This document shows positions 55,895-64,000 of a DNA stretch of 64,000 bases, piece after piece. The DNA lies in contig PMYL01000059.1 of the NCBI GenBank assembly GCA_003170825.1, forward strand, positions 136,647 to 200,646, given 5' to 3'. The position numbers and the translations under genes are program-made. Numbering within the stretch: position 1 is the first letter of the stretch; each line of letters begins with the position of its first letter. The notes beneath the pieces were generated by a model, which made no database searches, had not been told where the DNA came from, and worked only from the letters and a program-made list of their open reading frames with translations. This DNA is from Acidobacteriaceae bacterium (GTDB lineage: Bacteria; Acidobacteriota; Terriglobia; Terriglobales; Acidobacteriaceae).

Positions 55895-56230
55895 ATGAAC
55901 CAATGGGACTACAAAATAGCTACTATCAACACTCAACATCAACCGGATGTTCTTGAGTGGTTTTACGGTCCCCAAAGCGGAAATGCTTCAGTTCAAAAGG
56001 CGCTCAACTCCATGGGCAGCAACGGGTGGGAACTGGTCGCGTTCTTCCCCGCAAGACCCGCTGACCAGACATTCAAGCATCCTGTTAGCGACTGCGACAC
56101 TTTAGTCTCCGCAGATCCTTGGCTGTATCATGCCATCTTCAAGAAACCCTCTGAAACGACGGAAGAGCGACAGCAGCGCGTGGAAAGCGAACGGCTCGAA
56201 AGACGCATACAACGCGCAAGGAGCCGATAG
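55895..56230 (+). CDS. DUF4177-like small protein
   Basis: This 111-residue protein starts WDYKIATINTQ and has LNSMGSNGWELVAFFP and WLYHAIFKKP, the pattern of small DUF4177-type proteins. The C-terminal third is charged and helical (ERQQRVESERLERRIQRARSR). The function is unknown. It follows a possible 35-residue gene closely. Confidence 0.7.
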   Translation: MNQWDYKIATINTQHQPDVLEWFYGPQSGNASVQKALNSMGSNGWELVAFFPARPADQTFKHPVSDCDTLVSADPWLYHAIFKKPSETTEERQQRVESERLERRIQRARSR

Positions 56231-56232
56231 CC

Positions 56233-56249
56233 GGGTGCCCCACCTCTCA
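56233..56249. repeat. Partial GGTGCCCCACC repeat
   Basis: GGGTGCCCCACCTCTC matches the left arm of the copies at 53908 and 56765; no right arm follows. Confidence 0.45.
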
Positions 56250-56387
56250 CTACACGAAATACATGGAACGATGTAGAGAATTGACCTACCGCGATAGCGG
56301 TGCTCCTCTATATTCGGGATCGATGCGCTCGCTAAGCTGAACCGGGGGCGCAACGACGCGTTTACAAGTCTTAGAGGAGACCAAACG

Positions 56388-56756
56388 ATGCCATCCGCTC
56401 TTTCCGACGAAGAAGTGACGCAGATTTACGGTTCGATGCGGCTGATACTGCACCAGTGCCCAGCCGCTAAAATCCGCATCCTCGCTGGCGCTGCGGGATG
56501 GGATCTCGGTCTGATCCCTGACGGAACAGACGATTCCGGCTATGGCACGAGAAGGCCGCCGCAAGAAAACGCGATCGACGGCCTATGGGGCGCCTGGGGC
56601 CCGGAGTCGAAGCGAAGGCGACTCAGGAGACTAACTGAGGTGCTTATTGAGAAGGTGTCCGAGGCGGAAGTGCAGCGCGAGCTGCTCAAGAGCGGGTTTC
56701 GCTTCGTCAATGGTGATTTCGTACCGGTCAACGCCCAGGGTGAGATAGAGCCATAG
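56388..56756 (+). CDS. Hypothetical protein
   Basis: The 122-residue protein has no signal peptide or membrane helix. The middle part, DSGYGTRRPPQENAIDGLWG, is probably loop-rich, and the C-terminal third is helical (RRLRRLTEVLIEKVSEAEVQRELLKSG). I recognise no family. It is preceded by GGAGAC about 10 bp before ATG 56388, and it lies among small genes of mixed type. Confidence 0.5.
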   Translation: MPSALSDEEVTQIYGSMRLILHQCPAAKIRILAGAAGWDLGLIPDGTDDSGYGTRRPPQENAIDGLWGAWGPESKRRRLRRLTEVLIEKVSEAEVQRELLKSGFRFVNGDFVPVNAQGEIEP

Positions 56757-56764
56757 CCGGTGGC

Positions 56765-56807
56765 GGGTGCCCCATCCTTGACGTGTTCTTTGCGGCAAGG
56801 GTGGGAT
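56765..56807. repeat. Interspersed palindromic repeat, GGTGCCCCATCC type
   Basis: GGGTGCCCCATCCTTG and CAAGGGTGGGAT flank GACGTGTTCTTTGCGG. It lies between two convergent genes and could act as a terminator as well. Confidence 0.7.
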
Positions 56808-56820
56808 AGCACAAAGAGCC

Positions 56821-57264
56821 CTAAGCCCCCGCATCCATCCCCACAAAGTGCCCCTGTCTCGCCATCTCCAGCAAAGCCTTGTCGGCCGTGACCAGCGTAG
56901 CGCCGAGATGCCTCGCCGTGGCAACCAGAATGCGATCCGCGGGATCGGCGTGCATCTCAAACGGCAGGCGGGTGCTGGCGACGGCAATCTCCGGCGTGAG
57001 CGGGGCCAGTTGCACGCCCGGTTTTGCCAGCGCCTCGCGTATCCACTCCATCACGTCGGCTCCAAGCTGCAAGCGCCCCTTGCTCACCACCAGTCCGATC
57101 TCCCACGGCGTAATCGCGCTGACCGCAATCCGGTTTTCCCATCCAGCCCTGTTCAGCGCCTCGGCGGTCTGCGCTCCCAGCCGGGGAGCCTCTTCCACCA
57201 TCCAGATAAGCGTGTGCGTGTCGACAAGTAAGAGGGGCGATCTGTCCTTCTCCGAAGCGGTCAT
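56821..57264 (-). CDS. PIN-domain toxin, VapC-like
   Basis: This 147-residue PIN ribonuclease has the acidic residues Asp15 (LLLVDTHTLIW), Glu55 (TPWEIG), Asp110 (DPADRILVATA) and Asp128 (LVTADKALL) in the right order for metal binding. Its start overlaps the stop of the antitoxin gene (ATGA), the usual antitoxin-first operon. It should cleave RNA when free of its partner. Confidence 0.92.
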   Translation of the reverse strand: MTASEKDRSPLLLVDTHTLIWMVEEAPRLGAQTAEALNRAGWENRIAVSAITPWEIGLVVSKGRLQLGADVMEWIREALAKPGVQLAPLTPEIAVASTRLPFEMHADPADRILVATARHLGATLVTADKALLEMARQGHFVGMDAGA

Positions 57265-57488
57265 TTCATTGCATCCCATTCAACATCGATCGGAGAGATG
57301 ATGTCGCCCATCCACAGCACGCTGCCCTTCATCGACCCGACGATATTTTCCTGTGCTGGGATTGGTGTCACCTGTGCCACAGGCTTACCACGCTTGGTGA
57401 TGACCAGCGTCTCCCGCTTCTCGGCCACCTGGTCCAGCAGTTTCAGGCACTTCGACTTGAACTCCCCGGCAGCAATGGTTGCTTGCAT
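57261..57488 (-). CDS. Phd/YefM-type antitoxin
   Basis: From ATG 57488, with GGAGG upstream, the antitoxin has 75 residues. The N-terminal part (QATIAAGEFKSKCLKLLDQV, then ETLVITKRGKPVAQVTP) is a Phd/YefM DNA-binding fold. The tail (LWMGDIISPIDVEWDAMK) should wrap the toxin. It should repress its own operon together with the toxin. Confidence 0.92.
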   Translation of the reverse strand: MQATIAAGEFKSKCLKLLDQVAEKRETLVITKRGKPVAQVTPIPAQENIVGSMKGSVLWMGDIISPIDVEWDAMK

Positions 57489-57626
57489 CGCAATTCCTCC
57501 CATGGTCACAGACTATAGTCATAATTTTAGCACACTTCACAGCGCAACACAGCCCCCGTTGTGCCCGCCGTCACCCGGGACCCTGAATTCCATCCACTAG
57601 AATCAGCCTGAGGAGTTTTAGGAAAA

Positions 57627-58379
57627 ATGCCCCGCAAAGCACTGATTGCCGCCAATTGGAAGATGTACAAGACGCCCGCCGAAGCCAAGGCCTTCGTCGA
57701 TGCCTTTCTGCCCCTTGTTGTCGGCCACACCCGCGACGAGATTGCCCTGTTTCCCTCGCCCGTGCTGCTGCCCACGGTGATTGCAGCCGCCAAGGGCTCG
57801 AACGTGGCCGTCGGCGCGCAGAACATCCACTTTGCCGAGGAAGGCGCGTACACCGGCGAGACCTCTGTGGGTCAGCTCCAGGCCGTGGGCGGTACGCACA
57901 CCCTGATCGGCCACTCCGAGCGCCGCCAGTACTTTGCCGAGACCGAAGAGATCGTCAATAAGAAGCTGCACACCGCGCTCAAGCACGGCGTTGTGCCGGT
58001 GGTCTGCATCGGCGAGGTTCTGGCGGAACGCGAGGCCGGCAAGACCGCGCACGTGCTAAAGACCCAGATCGCGGGCGCATTCGCCGGCATCACCGCCGAG
58101 GCCGCCGGCCCCATCGTCATCGCCTATGAGCCGGTGTGGGCCATCGGCACCGGCAAGACCGCCACGCCGGAGATGGCCGTCGACGCGCACAAGATCATCC
58201 GCGCCGAAGTAGCCAGGCTGCTGGGCGCCGAGGTCGCCGCAGCCATGCGCATCCTCTACGGCGGCAGCGTCAAGCCCGACAACGCCACAGCCCTCATCGG
58301 CCAGGAAGAGATCGACGGCGCTCTGGTGGGCGGAGCCAGCCTCAAGCCCGACTCCTTCGCCGCCATCGTCAAGTATTAA
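57627..58379 (+). CDS. tpiA: Triose-phosphate isomerase
   Basis: This 250-residue enzyme interconverts glyceraldehyde 3-phosphate and dihydroxyacetone phosphate. It has AANWKMYK with the catalytic Lys, GHSERRQYFAET with the catalytic His region, the catalytic Glu in AYEPVWAIGTGKTAT, and the phosphate-binding LYGGSVKPDNA and VGGASL. The length is normal. GAGGAGTTTTAGGAAAAA precedes ATG 57627. A hairpin follows at 58398. Confidence 0.97.
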   Translation: MPRKALIAANWKMYKTPAEAKAFVDAFLPLVVGHTRDEIALFPSPVLLPTVIAAAKGSNVAVGAQNIHFAEEGAYTGETSVGQLQAVGGTHTLIGHSERRQYFAETEEIVNKKLHTALKHGVVPVVCIGEVLAEREAGKTAHVLKTQIAGAFAGITAEAAGPIVIAYEPVWAIGTGKTATPEMAVDAHKIIRAEVARLLGAEVAAAMRILYGGSVKPDNATALIGQEEIDGALVGGASLKPDSFAAIVKY

Positions 58380-58397
58380 GCCTCATCGAGCACCGTT

Positions 58398-58425
58398 ATG
58401 GCCGCGAATTCAACTTCGCGGCCAT
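58398..58425. terminator. Stem-loop after tpiA
   Basis: ATGGCCGCGAA pairs exactly with TTCGCGGCCAT around TTCAAC, 19 bp after the tpiA stop. No T-run follows, so it may act as a weak terminator or mRNA-end stabiliser between convergent genes. Confidence 0.55.
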
Positions 58426-58468
58426 ACGCATGTTGGCTCATGGCCCCGTTCCCGGCTCAAAACTGATC

Positions 58469-59260
58469 TTAGCTGCCGCCGCCGCAGAGTTCAACGGCGT
58501 GAACCATGGCTTTGGCTACGCGGTCGGCAAGATCGGCGTCGGTGAAAAGGAAGAAGCTCTCCTCGCCATGCGCGTGGCGCGCCACCAGCGCTGTTATGGG
58601 CGGGCTGGTGGATGTGACGATAACGTTGGGGTAGCCGCTCTTCACCTGCCATTTGGTTTCGTACGGTTCGTCGGGCGTTACCACAATGTCCTGGACATCG
58701 CGCAGCGAGAACACGCTATTCTCGTCCTTGTAGGTTGAACCATTACTTGTCGCCTTCCGATGGTAGGAGATACTGCACTGGTTCGGGTCGGCAACAACAT
58801 TGCTGATCTCGTTTGTGAGGGATTTGGTCCCTGTGCCGCCGTTGCTTGTGTTCTGGAGAAACTGGGCGAAGGCGACGTTGCCAAGGCCGTTCAGCTTGTC
58901 CTGGATGAACTGCATGGACTCGGCGAGGGATGGGCCGCTGGTGGTTGGCGCGACGGCGGGCGATGGGCCGGCGGGCGCTGCGCCCTGAGCCAGCACCGCG
59001 CCCAGTTCGGCATCGCTGGCGCCTGCCTGCTTGAGCGCGACCAGCGCATCGACTGAGGTATCGAACTTGCCGGTTGCGGCGTGAATCTTATTCAGGACCA
59101 CGCTCTCCGGCATCGCAGCCCGCAGCAGCTTCAGAACTTCGGCGTTGGCGGGCGCGTCATTCGCGGGCCTGGGCGGGGGCGCAACGGCGTTTTGGGAGAC
59201 GGCTGCTGCCGCCGCAAAGAGCAGCAGCGTGAGTGCGGCGATGTGGATGGATTTTGTCAT
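58469..59260 (-). CDS. Secreted protein of unknown function, paralogue of the next gene
   Basis: ATG 59260 begins a 263-residue protein with a signal peptide (about 1-24). The first mature part, PPPRPANDAPANAEVLKLLR, continues AAMPESVVLNKI and DTSVDALVALKQAGASDAELG, and is shared almost exactly with the protein encoded at 59283. A Gly/Pro linker follows. A distinct C-terminal domain ends in RVAKAMVHAVELCGGGS, again matched in the paralogue. The two are tandem duplicates that have diverged in the middle. No function is recognised. Confidence 0.7.
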   Translation of the reverse strand: MTKSIHIAALTLLLFAAAAAVSQNAVAPPPRPANDAPANAEVLKLLRAAMPESVVLNKIHAATGKFDTSVDALVALKQAGASDAELGAVLAQGAAPAGPSPAVAPTTSGPSLAESMQFIQDKLNGLGNVAFAQFLQNTSNGGTGTKSLTNEISNVVADPNQCSISYHRKATSNGSTYKDENSVFSLRDVQDIVVTPDEPYETKWQVKSGYPNVIVTSTSPPITALVARHAHGEESFFLFTDADLADRVAKAMVHAVELCGGGS

Positions 59261-59282
59261 GATTGGTTTCCTTTTGCTTCTG

Positions 59283-60185
59283 TTAAAAGGGGTCCTTGTT
59301 GCCGCCGCCGCATAGTTCGACGGCATGGAGCATCGCCTTGGCGACGCGGTTAGCCATCTCTTCATCACGGAAGACTAATCCGGCCTCCTTCAACGGTTCG
59401 TCGGTAACCACCGGCGCTTTGTTGCCTATAGTGTTGGTTTCATGACGGGTGAAGAGGGTTTTCGCAGCCGAGAGTTCGACGAAGAAGACGGGGGTCGCTG
59501 CTGTCGCCGTGAATTCAGGGTGGCCAGATTCCGCAAAATGACGATTCGAAAAATCCAGTATGCTCTCGACGGTGATCTTTTCCACATCCTTGAAGGCGGC
59601 TGTCCCGGCCAGGTACGAATGCTGGTCCTCGGTGGCAACCGTTTTGCCTCCAGCCGAAGTTACCATGCTCTGGTCGTATGTGCCGGCGGCGTGCAGTGTG
59701 CAGGCTGCCGGGTCGGCCACAACGTCGTCGTCTTTGCTGCGGGCACTGATACGGATTGTTACTCCCGGCTGATTCTGGACACTGACGGTTTCTACGAACT
59801 CGACCTGGCCCTGTTCTTTCAGCTTCTCTTGGATGAACTTCATGGTCTCGGCGAGGGATGGGCCGCTGGCGGCGGGCGCGGCAGCGGGCGGCTGCTCAGC
59901 GGATGCTGCGCCCTGCGCCAGCACGGCTTTCAGTTCGGCTTCCGTCGCGCCGGCCTGTTTGAGCGCGATTAGCGCATCGACGGAGGTATCGAATTTGTCC
60001 GTGGTGGCGCGAATCTTGTCCAGGACCACGCTCTCCGGCATCGCAGCCCGCAGCAGCTTCAGCACCTCGGCGTTTGCGGGCGCGTCTGCGGCCGGCCTGG
60101 GCGGGGGCGCAACGGGCTGTTGCGCATAGAGAGTGAAAGCGATCCCGCCCAAAAGACCCGCCAAAAACAAATTCCTTATCTTCAT
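59283..60185 (-). CDS. Secreted protein of unknown function, paralogue of the previous gene
   Basis: This 300-residue protein has a signal peptide ending TLYAQ (residue 21), then APPPRPAADAPANAEVLKLL, AAMPESVVLDKI and a predicted short helical domain, a Pro/Ala linker and a C-terminal domain that ends MANRVAKAMLHAVELCGGG. It is 22 bp upstream of its paralogue, so they share a transcript. The helical motif suggests a small protein-binding domain used in several envelope proteins. Confidence 0.7.
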   Translation of the reverse strand: MKIRNLFLAGLLGGIAFTLYAQQPVAPPPRPAADAPANAEVLKLLRAAMPESVVLDKIRATTDKFDTSVDALIALKQAGATEAELKAVLAQGAASAEQPPAAAPAASGPSLAETMKFIQEKLKEQGQVEFVETVSVQNQPGVTIRISARSKDDDVVADPAACTLHAAGTYDQSMVTSAGGKTVATEDQHSYLAGTAAFKDVEKITVESILDFSNRHFAESGHPEFTATAATPVFFVELSAAKTLFTRHETNTIGNKAPVVTDEPLKEAGLVFRDEEMANRVAKAMLHAVELCGGGNKDPF

Positions 60186-60272
60186 GATTTCATCTCCTTT
60201 TCATGGCAATGGGCGGAAGCAGGGATTTCTCCCTGCTTCCGCCGTGAAATGGTCTGCGCCGCGAAGGCCGCG

Positions 60273-62528
60273 CTACTGCGGGCCGGCGAAGGCCGCCTGC
60301 GTCACGCCGGTCTCGGCCTGGTCGGCTTGTTGCCGCTGGGCATCGAGAAGCGCCTGCACATTCTCGTTGTCCGCCGGAGGCGCATCCACGGGCCTGGGCG
60401 GCGCGGCGATGGCCGCGTAGGGGGCCGCGGGCAATCCGCCCTGGCCCTGCTGCGCGTGTAGCCTCTGCAAGCCGGAATCCAGTTGGGCGCGGAAGTTGTT
60501 CTGCATCTCCTGAAGGTTTTCGAGCGACAGGGTGACGATAAGCCCGGCCGGGCAATCGCCCCGCCGGCTGCTGACCACCATCAGGTCCGCTGTCGCCGAC
60601 CCCTCCGGCGGCGCGGCCACCAGCTTGATCACGTCTCCTGTCGAAAGCCCGCACTGCTGTCCGTCCGCGGTGGCCACGTTCAGGCCCTGGTTCACCACAA
60701 ACAGATGGTTGGCCACCAGCACCTGCGGCAAGCCGTCGAGCGAGGGCGCCTGGTCCGGCTGCGCCGCGGCGGCATTCTCATAGGCCAGTTGCTGCGCAAC
60801 CTCCTCGGCGATGGCCTGCTTGATCTCCGGAGTGATGGGCGTATCGGCCTGGGCATAGGCCTCGTCGCCCCCCGCCGCTCCGGCTCCATCCCCGGCGTAG
60901 CCGCCTCCCTGCTCTCCGCCGTCTGCCGGAGCTTCCATCTGGTAGCCGTTGGCAAGCGTCTGGCCGAGATAATAGTCCGTCAGCCAGTAGGCGCCGCTCG
61001 GATACGCGGCCCAGGGAGAGAAGAATCCCCCATAGAATGCGAACCACGGCGAACCCTCCCATCCCCACCCATACCCGACAGGGGCTCCCCAGGGGTAATA
61101 GGCCCATCCGTAAAACCACGGATCGTAGGAGTAAAGCGGAAGATAGTTGTCGAACATCAGTCCGCGATACCCGTAACCGGCGTATGCGCGCGTGAAGCTA
61201 TGGTCACCATGCACGTATGTCCGTTGGTTATAGGTATGTCCGTGGTAGGCGACCGAGTGCTGCGAATACCCGCTGTGCGCTCCGGTCGAAACCAGCCTGC
61301 TGTGGTCGGGGCGCTCGCTGATCACGGTCCTTTGTCCGTGCGGCCCGCGCGCGATGTCCATGGTGGACGTATGCACGGAGGCCACGCGTCCATCCGAGTG
61401 GAATGTGGCGCTCTGCCCGTGCCCGCTGTAAGAAGCCAGGGTTCCGTTGGAGCGCACATTGAAGTTCCGCCCGTTGGTTGCGGTTACGGTCAGGCTCTTA
61501 TCCGGATGCACGGAAACCTGTCCAGGGGGTATCGACCGCTTATTGATGCCCGTCAGGCCTGAGCGCGCCGTGTTTACCTGGTGCAGCACGGACTGCGATC
61601 CGGCCGCTGAAAGCATGGAGTTGCCCGAGCCGGTCTTGCCGGCCGTCGAGGACGCCGGAACGCTGTAAACAGCATGTGTCCCGCCGCCGGCCGCGCTTCC
61701 CGGCGAAGAGTTCCGTGGGGAGTTGGTGTTGCCGCCCACGGCGGCTGGGGCAGCCGGAGTGTGGGAGTTGCCTACAGCGGCGGCTGGGGCCGCCGGGGTG
61801 GAAGAGTTGTCGTGCGCGGCGGCTGGGGCCGCCGGGGTGTAGGAGTTGCCGTGCGTAGCGGCTGGGGCAGCCAGAGTGTTGGAACTGCCGTGCGTAGCGG
61901 CTGGGGCCGCCGGAGTGTAGGAGCTGCCGTGCGTAGCGGCTGGGGCAGCCGGAGTGGAGCTGCTGCCGGTCGAGGCATGGGGAGTGTAGGTGGTAGCCCC
62001 ATTCGCGCTCTTCACGCCTTCCCCGCTGACCGTGGCGCTGCCGGATGAATGCGATGCCGCGGACCCGCTCCCCGCGGAGGACCCTGGGGTATAGGTGTGC
62101 GGGGTATAGGTTGTGGCGCCCGAAGAGGACCGCGGGCTCGATGAACTCCCGCCCGACGGCGCGCCCGGCGTATAGCTGTGCGACGGGCTCGATGGATTCG
62201 GACTTGACGGACTCGGACTCGATGGCCTGGCGCCGCCGCCGCTGCTCGGCGGGCTATAAGGACGCGAGGGCGCAGGGTTGTTGGACGGACGCGACGGCGG
62301 TGTGTAGGACGGACGCGACGGCGGCGTGTAGGACGGGTGCGACGGCGGAGGGTTGTAGGACGGGCGCGACGGCGCCGGGGCCGGCCTTGACGGCGCTGGC
62401 CTTGCCGGAGCTGGCCTTGCCGGGGGTGGGGGGGGCCTGTTGTTGTTCAGGGCCGCTGCTATAACGGGAATCGACAACAGGACTGAAACCCAGAGCAGAA
62501 TCCTGCCCACGCGCGTAGAACTCTTCAT
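60273..62528 (-). CDS. Large secreted Pro/Ser/Ala-rich protein with 13-residue repeats and an aromatic-rich core
   Basis: The 751-residue protein has a signal peptide (about residues 1-27). It then has a proline-rich region of RPSYTPPSRPSNNPAP type (about 28-110), a Ser/Gly/Thr-rich stretch, six repeats of about 13 residues like TPAAPAATHGSSY (about 185-263), and a central region with YGHTYNQRTYVHGDHSF followed by a Tyr/Trp/Gly-rich part (PWFYGWAYYPWGAPVGYGWGW). The end (APPRPVDAPPADNENVQALL) echoes the motif of the two genes downstream. It is likely an extracellular or cell-surface structural protein; I do not recognise the family. Confidence 0.7.
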   Translation of the reverse strand: MKSSTRVGRILLWVSVLLSIPVIAAALNNNRPPPPPARPAPARPAPSRPAPAPSRPSYNPPPSHPSYTPPSRPSYTPPSRPSNNPAPSRPYSPPSSGGGARPSSPSPSSPNPSSPSHSYTPGAPSGGSSSSPRSSSGATTYTPHTYTPGSSAGSGSAASHSSGSATVSGEGVKSANGATTYTPHASTGSSSTPAAPAATHGSSYTPAAPAATHGSSNTLAAPAATHGNSYTPAAPAAAHDNSSTPAAPAAAVGNSHTPAAPAAVGGNTNSPRNSSPGSAAGGGTHAVYSVPASSTAGKTGSGNSMLSAAGSQSVLHQVNTARSGLTGINKRSIPPGQVSVHPDKSLTVTATNGRNFNVRSNGTLASYSGHGQSATFHSDGRVASVHTSTMDIARGPHGQRTVISERPDHSRLVSTGAHSGYSQHSVAYHGHTYNQRTYVHGDHSFTRAYAGYGYRGLMFDNYLPLYSYDPWFYGWAYYPWGAPVGYGWGWEGSPWFAFYGGFFSPWAAYPSGAYWLTDYYLGQTLANGYQMEAPADGGEQGGGYAGDGAGAAGGDEAYAQADTPITPEIKQAIAEEVAQQLAYENAAAAQPDQAPSLDGLPQVLVANHLFVVNQGLNVATADGQQCGLSTGDVIKLVAAPPEGSATADLMVVSSRRGDCPAGLIVTLSLENLQEMQNNFRAQLDSGLQRLHAQQGQGGLPAAPYAAIAAPPRPVDAPPADNENVQALLDAQRQQADQAETGVTQAAFAGPQ
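61741..61974 (-). repeat. Six tandem 39-bp coding repeats
   Basis: Six units of 39 bp starting GCGGCTGGGGC follow each other without spacers at 61741, 61780, 61819, 61858, 61897 and 61936. On the minus strand each encodes 13 residues (TPAAPAATHGSSY type). They are a coding minisatellite, not a CRISPR array. Confidence 0.85.
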
Positions 62529-62797
62529 CTTTCACCTCCAGGCTACTTTACATAGCCGCGATATTGTCAAACCGGTTAGGAATCCTTGCGGGGCGGCGGT
62601 AAAATCACGAATCATTCTAGCACTTGGCGTGAAATCCGGCGAGAGGCCGATCGGGCACTCTGTTCCTGGCAGCCTTTGATTCCTCTGACTCTGACAAAGC
62701 ATCGAATATCTAAGTTTCTTGTAATCAATGCTATATAAGAGCGCCTTTGTGACCTTGAATTCAACCCGCAACTCGCCGGCCCGCGGACTAGCTATCG

Positions 62798-63733
62798 TCA
62801 CCGCGGCATATCCCGGTGCAACGCTTTCACCTGGTAGCCGGCCTTCCTGAGCCGCTTGCTCATCTCCTCGGCCATCATCACGCTGCGGTGCCGGCCGCCG
62901 GTGCAGCCGAAGGCCACGGTCAGGTAGCTCTTCCCCTCCTCCACGTAGTGCGGCAGAAGGTAAAGCATCAGGTCCGTCACCCGATCTAGAAACTCCCTGG
63001 TTTGCGGAAACTTGCGCACATACCTGGCCACGCCTGGGTCCAGGCCGGTCAGCTTGCGAAACTCCGGCACAAAGTGGGGATTGGGCAGGAACCGGACATC
63101 GAAGACCATATCCGCGTCCAGCGGCACGCCATTCTTGAAGCCGAAGCTCAGGCAGGAAACCTGCAGGCGCTTGGTCTCCTCCTCTTGGCCAAACCGCTCC
63201 AGAATGTGGGCGCGCAGCTCATGCACGTTGAAGTTCGATGTGTCGATCAGCGTGTCCGCCACATTGCGGATGGGGTCCAGCAGTTGCCGCTCTTCCACAA
63301 TGGAGCGCGACACAGTCTCCGACCGGCCCAGGGGGTGCGGACGCCGGGTCTCGGAGTAGCGCCGGACCAGCACTGCGTCCTGCGCGTCCAGAAAAACCAC
63401 GCGCGTGGGCAGCAGCTTCCTTACGCTTTTGAGGATCTCCGGAAGGCGGTCGAGCGTGGTTCCCTCGCGGACATCCACCACGATGGCGGCCCGTTCCACC
63501 TCGACGGACTTGCCCACCAGACCGGCAAAATCGGGCAGCAACTCCATAGGCAGATTGTCCACGGCGTGAAAGCCCAGGTCCTCAAAGGCCTTGAGCGCAG
63601 AGGCTTTGCCCGCGCCGGAGATTCCGGTCACAATGACCAGTTCCTTCTTCGGCCTCTTCGACGATTTGGCGGGAGTGCCGGCCGCACGCGGCGATTTCCC
63701 CCGGTGCGCCGGTTTTGAAGGCGTCATGGGCAC
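62798..63733 (-). CDS. rapZ: RapZ/YvcJ-family nucleotide-binding protein
   Basis: This 311-residue protein has a basic N-terminal tail and a P-loop GISGAGKASALKAFEDLGF; the residue after the Walker Lys is Ala then Ser, where most homologues have Ser. Further motifs are VDNLPMELLPDF, FLDAQDAVLVRRYSETRRPHPL, the SFGFKNGVPLDADMVFDVRFLPNP block, and VAFGCTGGRHRSVMMAEEMSKRL, which are diagnostic of RapZ. In E. coli it controls the decay of a small RNA for glucosamine-6-phosphate synthesis. Any upstream partner genes (usually hprK or ptsN) lie outside the window. Confidence 0.94.
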   Translation of the reverse strand: MPMTPSKPAHRGKSPRAAGTPAKSSKRPKKELVIVTGISGAGKASALKAFEDLGFHAVDNLPMELLPDFAGLVGKSVEVERAAIVVDVREGTTLDRLPEILKSVRKLLPTRVVFLDAQDAVLVRRYSETRRPHPLGRSETVSRSIVEERQLLDPIRNVADTLIDTSNFNVHELRAHILERFGQEEETKRLQVSCLSFGFKNGVPLDADMVFDVRFLPNPHFVPEFRKLTGLDPGVARYVRKFPQTREFLDRVTDLMLYLLPHYVEEGKSYLTVAFGCTGGRHRSVMMAEEMSKRLRKAGYQVKALHRDMPR

Positions 63734-63897
63734 ATGCTACACCGAAGAGCCGGTCTCAGGCGCCGGGCGCGATCGCCCAGTATCCCACAAGCTCGCGCCG
63801 CCACGACCGGCGCAAGGACGGGACTGCGCTCGGAATCGGGATCCGGCGGATGCATTAGTACCGAGGCCGCGTGATTGTGTAATGCCAGGAATGTAGC

Positions 63898-63941
63898 GCC
63901 GGTCTCCAGACCGGCTGTCGTGCGGGCGTCCGCGCCCGCAC
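63898..63941. repeat. Double palindromic intergenic repeat
   Basis: GCCGGTCTCCAGACCGGC is directly followed by a second palindrome, GTGCGGGCGTCCGCGCCCGCAC, both able to form hairpins. The rest of 63734-64000 shows no gene. The first palindrome resembles the one at 16989. Confidence 0.65.
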
Positions 63942-64000
63942 TTGTCCAGGAGCAATTACCAAATTACACAGCCAAAGCCCTAGGTGTGAAGTTTCAGGAG

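Noticed and set aside
61741-61974. CRISPR-like repeat array
   Set aside because: The 39-bp units are contiguous, without spacers, and code for 13-residue peptide repeats.
62532-62801. Small frame on the minus strand before rapZ
   Set aside because: The sequence resembles non-coding DNA, with no start signal or domain.

Overview
The window is a chromosomal segment of about 64 kb from a GC-rich Gram-negative bacterium, most likely an Acidobacteriota (Terriglobia-like) member. This rests on gene content, since no rRNA is present: very large carboxypeptidase-regulatory/TonB receptors, an N-terminal regulator domain fused to malectin domains, acidobacterial-style secreted proteins, a bc-type complex with a multihaem c subunit, and short palindromic repeats scattered between genes. 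No prophage, CRISPR array or intact insertion sequence was seen.

Layout. 1-5971: an electron-transfer operon (end of a flavin/Fe-S oxidoreductase, Rieske protein, cytochrome b, hexahaem cytochrome c, and a cytochrome/YVTN-propeller/MauG-like fusion). 6074-8732: a membrane protein and a two-component system. 9077-16070: seven tightly overlapping genes for a prenyl diphosphate synthase, an FtsX/LolD-type ABC pair, a CcoN-like membrane subunit that seems to lack several metal ligands, a small membrane protein, an MFS-like domain fused to CcoO-like and second c-type haem domains, and a YceI protein. This operon is the best candidate for an undescribed system. 16266-21962: tRNA-Leu, a zinc-ribbon protein, a lytic transglycosylase, an ECF sigma factor with its anti-sigma factor, and two cyclophilins. 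22047-24855: a TonB receptor behind a cobalamin riboswitch. 25023-25430: tRNA-Arg and the wreck of a tyrosine integrase.

25519-33055: an M16 peptidase, pilin, LolA, two MacB-like permeases without ATPases, a solitary AbrB protein and a secreted protein. 33387-43362: enolase, phosphoglycerate mutase, a metallo-beta-lactamase-fold protein carrying a repeat-derived insert, a Ycf48-like propeller, a LytS-like kinase and GTP cyclohydrolase II. 43839-49387: an Oar-like TonB receptor divergent from a malectin-domain regulator. 49558-58379: an oxidoreductase, DinB, a frameshifted gene, a P-loop kinase, gap, a RidA homologue, pgk, small hypotheticals, a VapBC-like pair and tpiA. 58469-63733: three secreted proteins sharing a short motif, then RapZ.

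Five glycolytic enzymes of the triose half (gap, pgk, gpmI, eno, tpiA) lie within 25 kb but not in one operon. All statements come from reading the sequence. Family assignments rest on recognised motifs, not on database searches.
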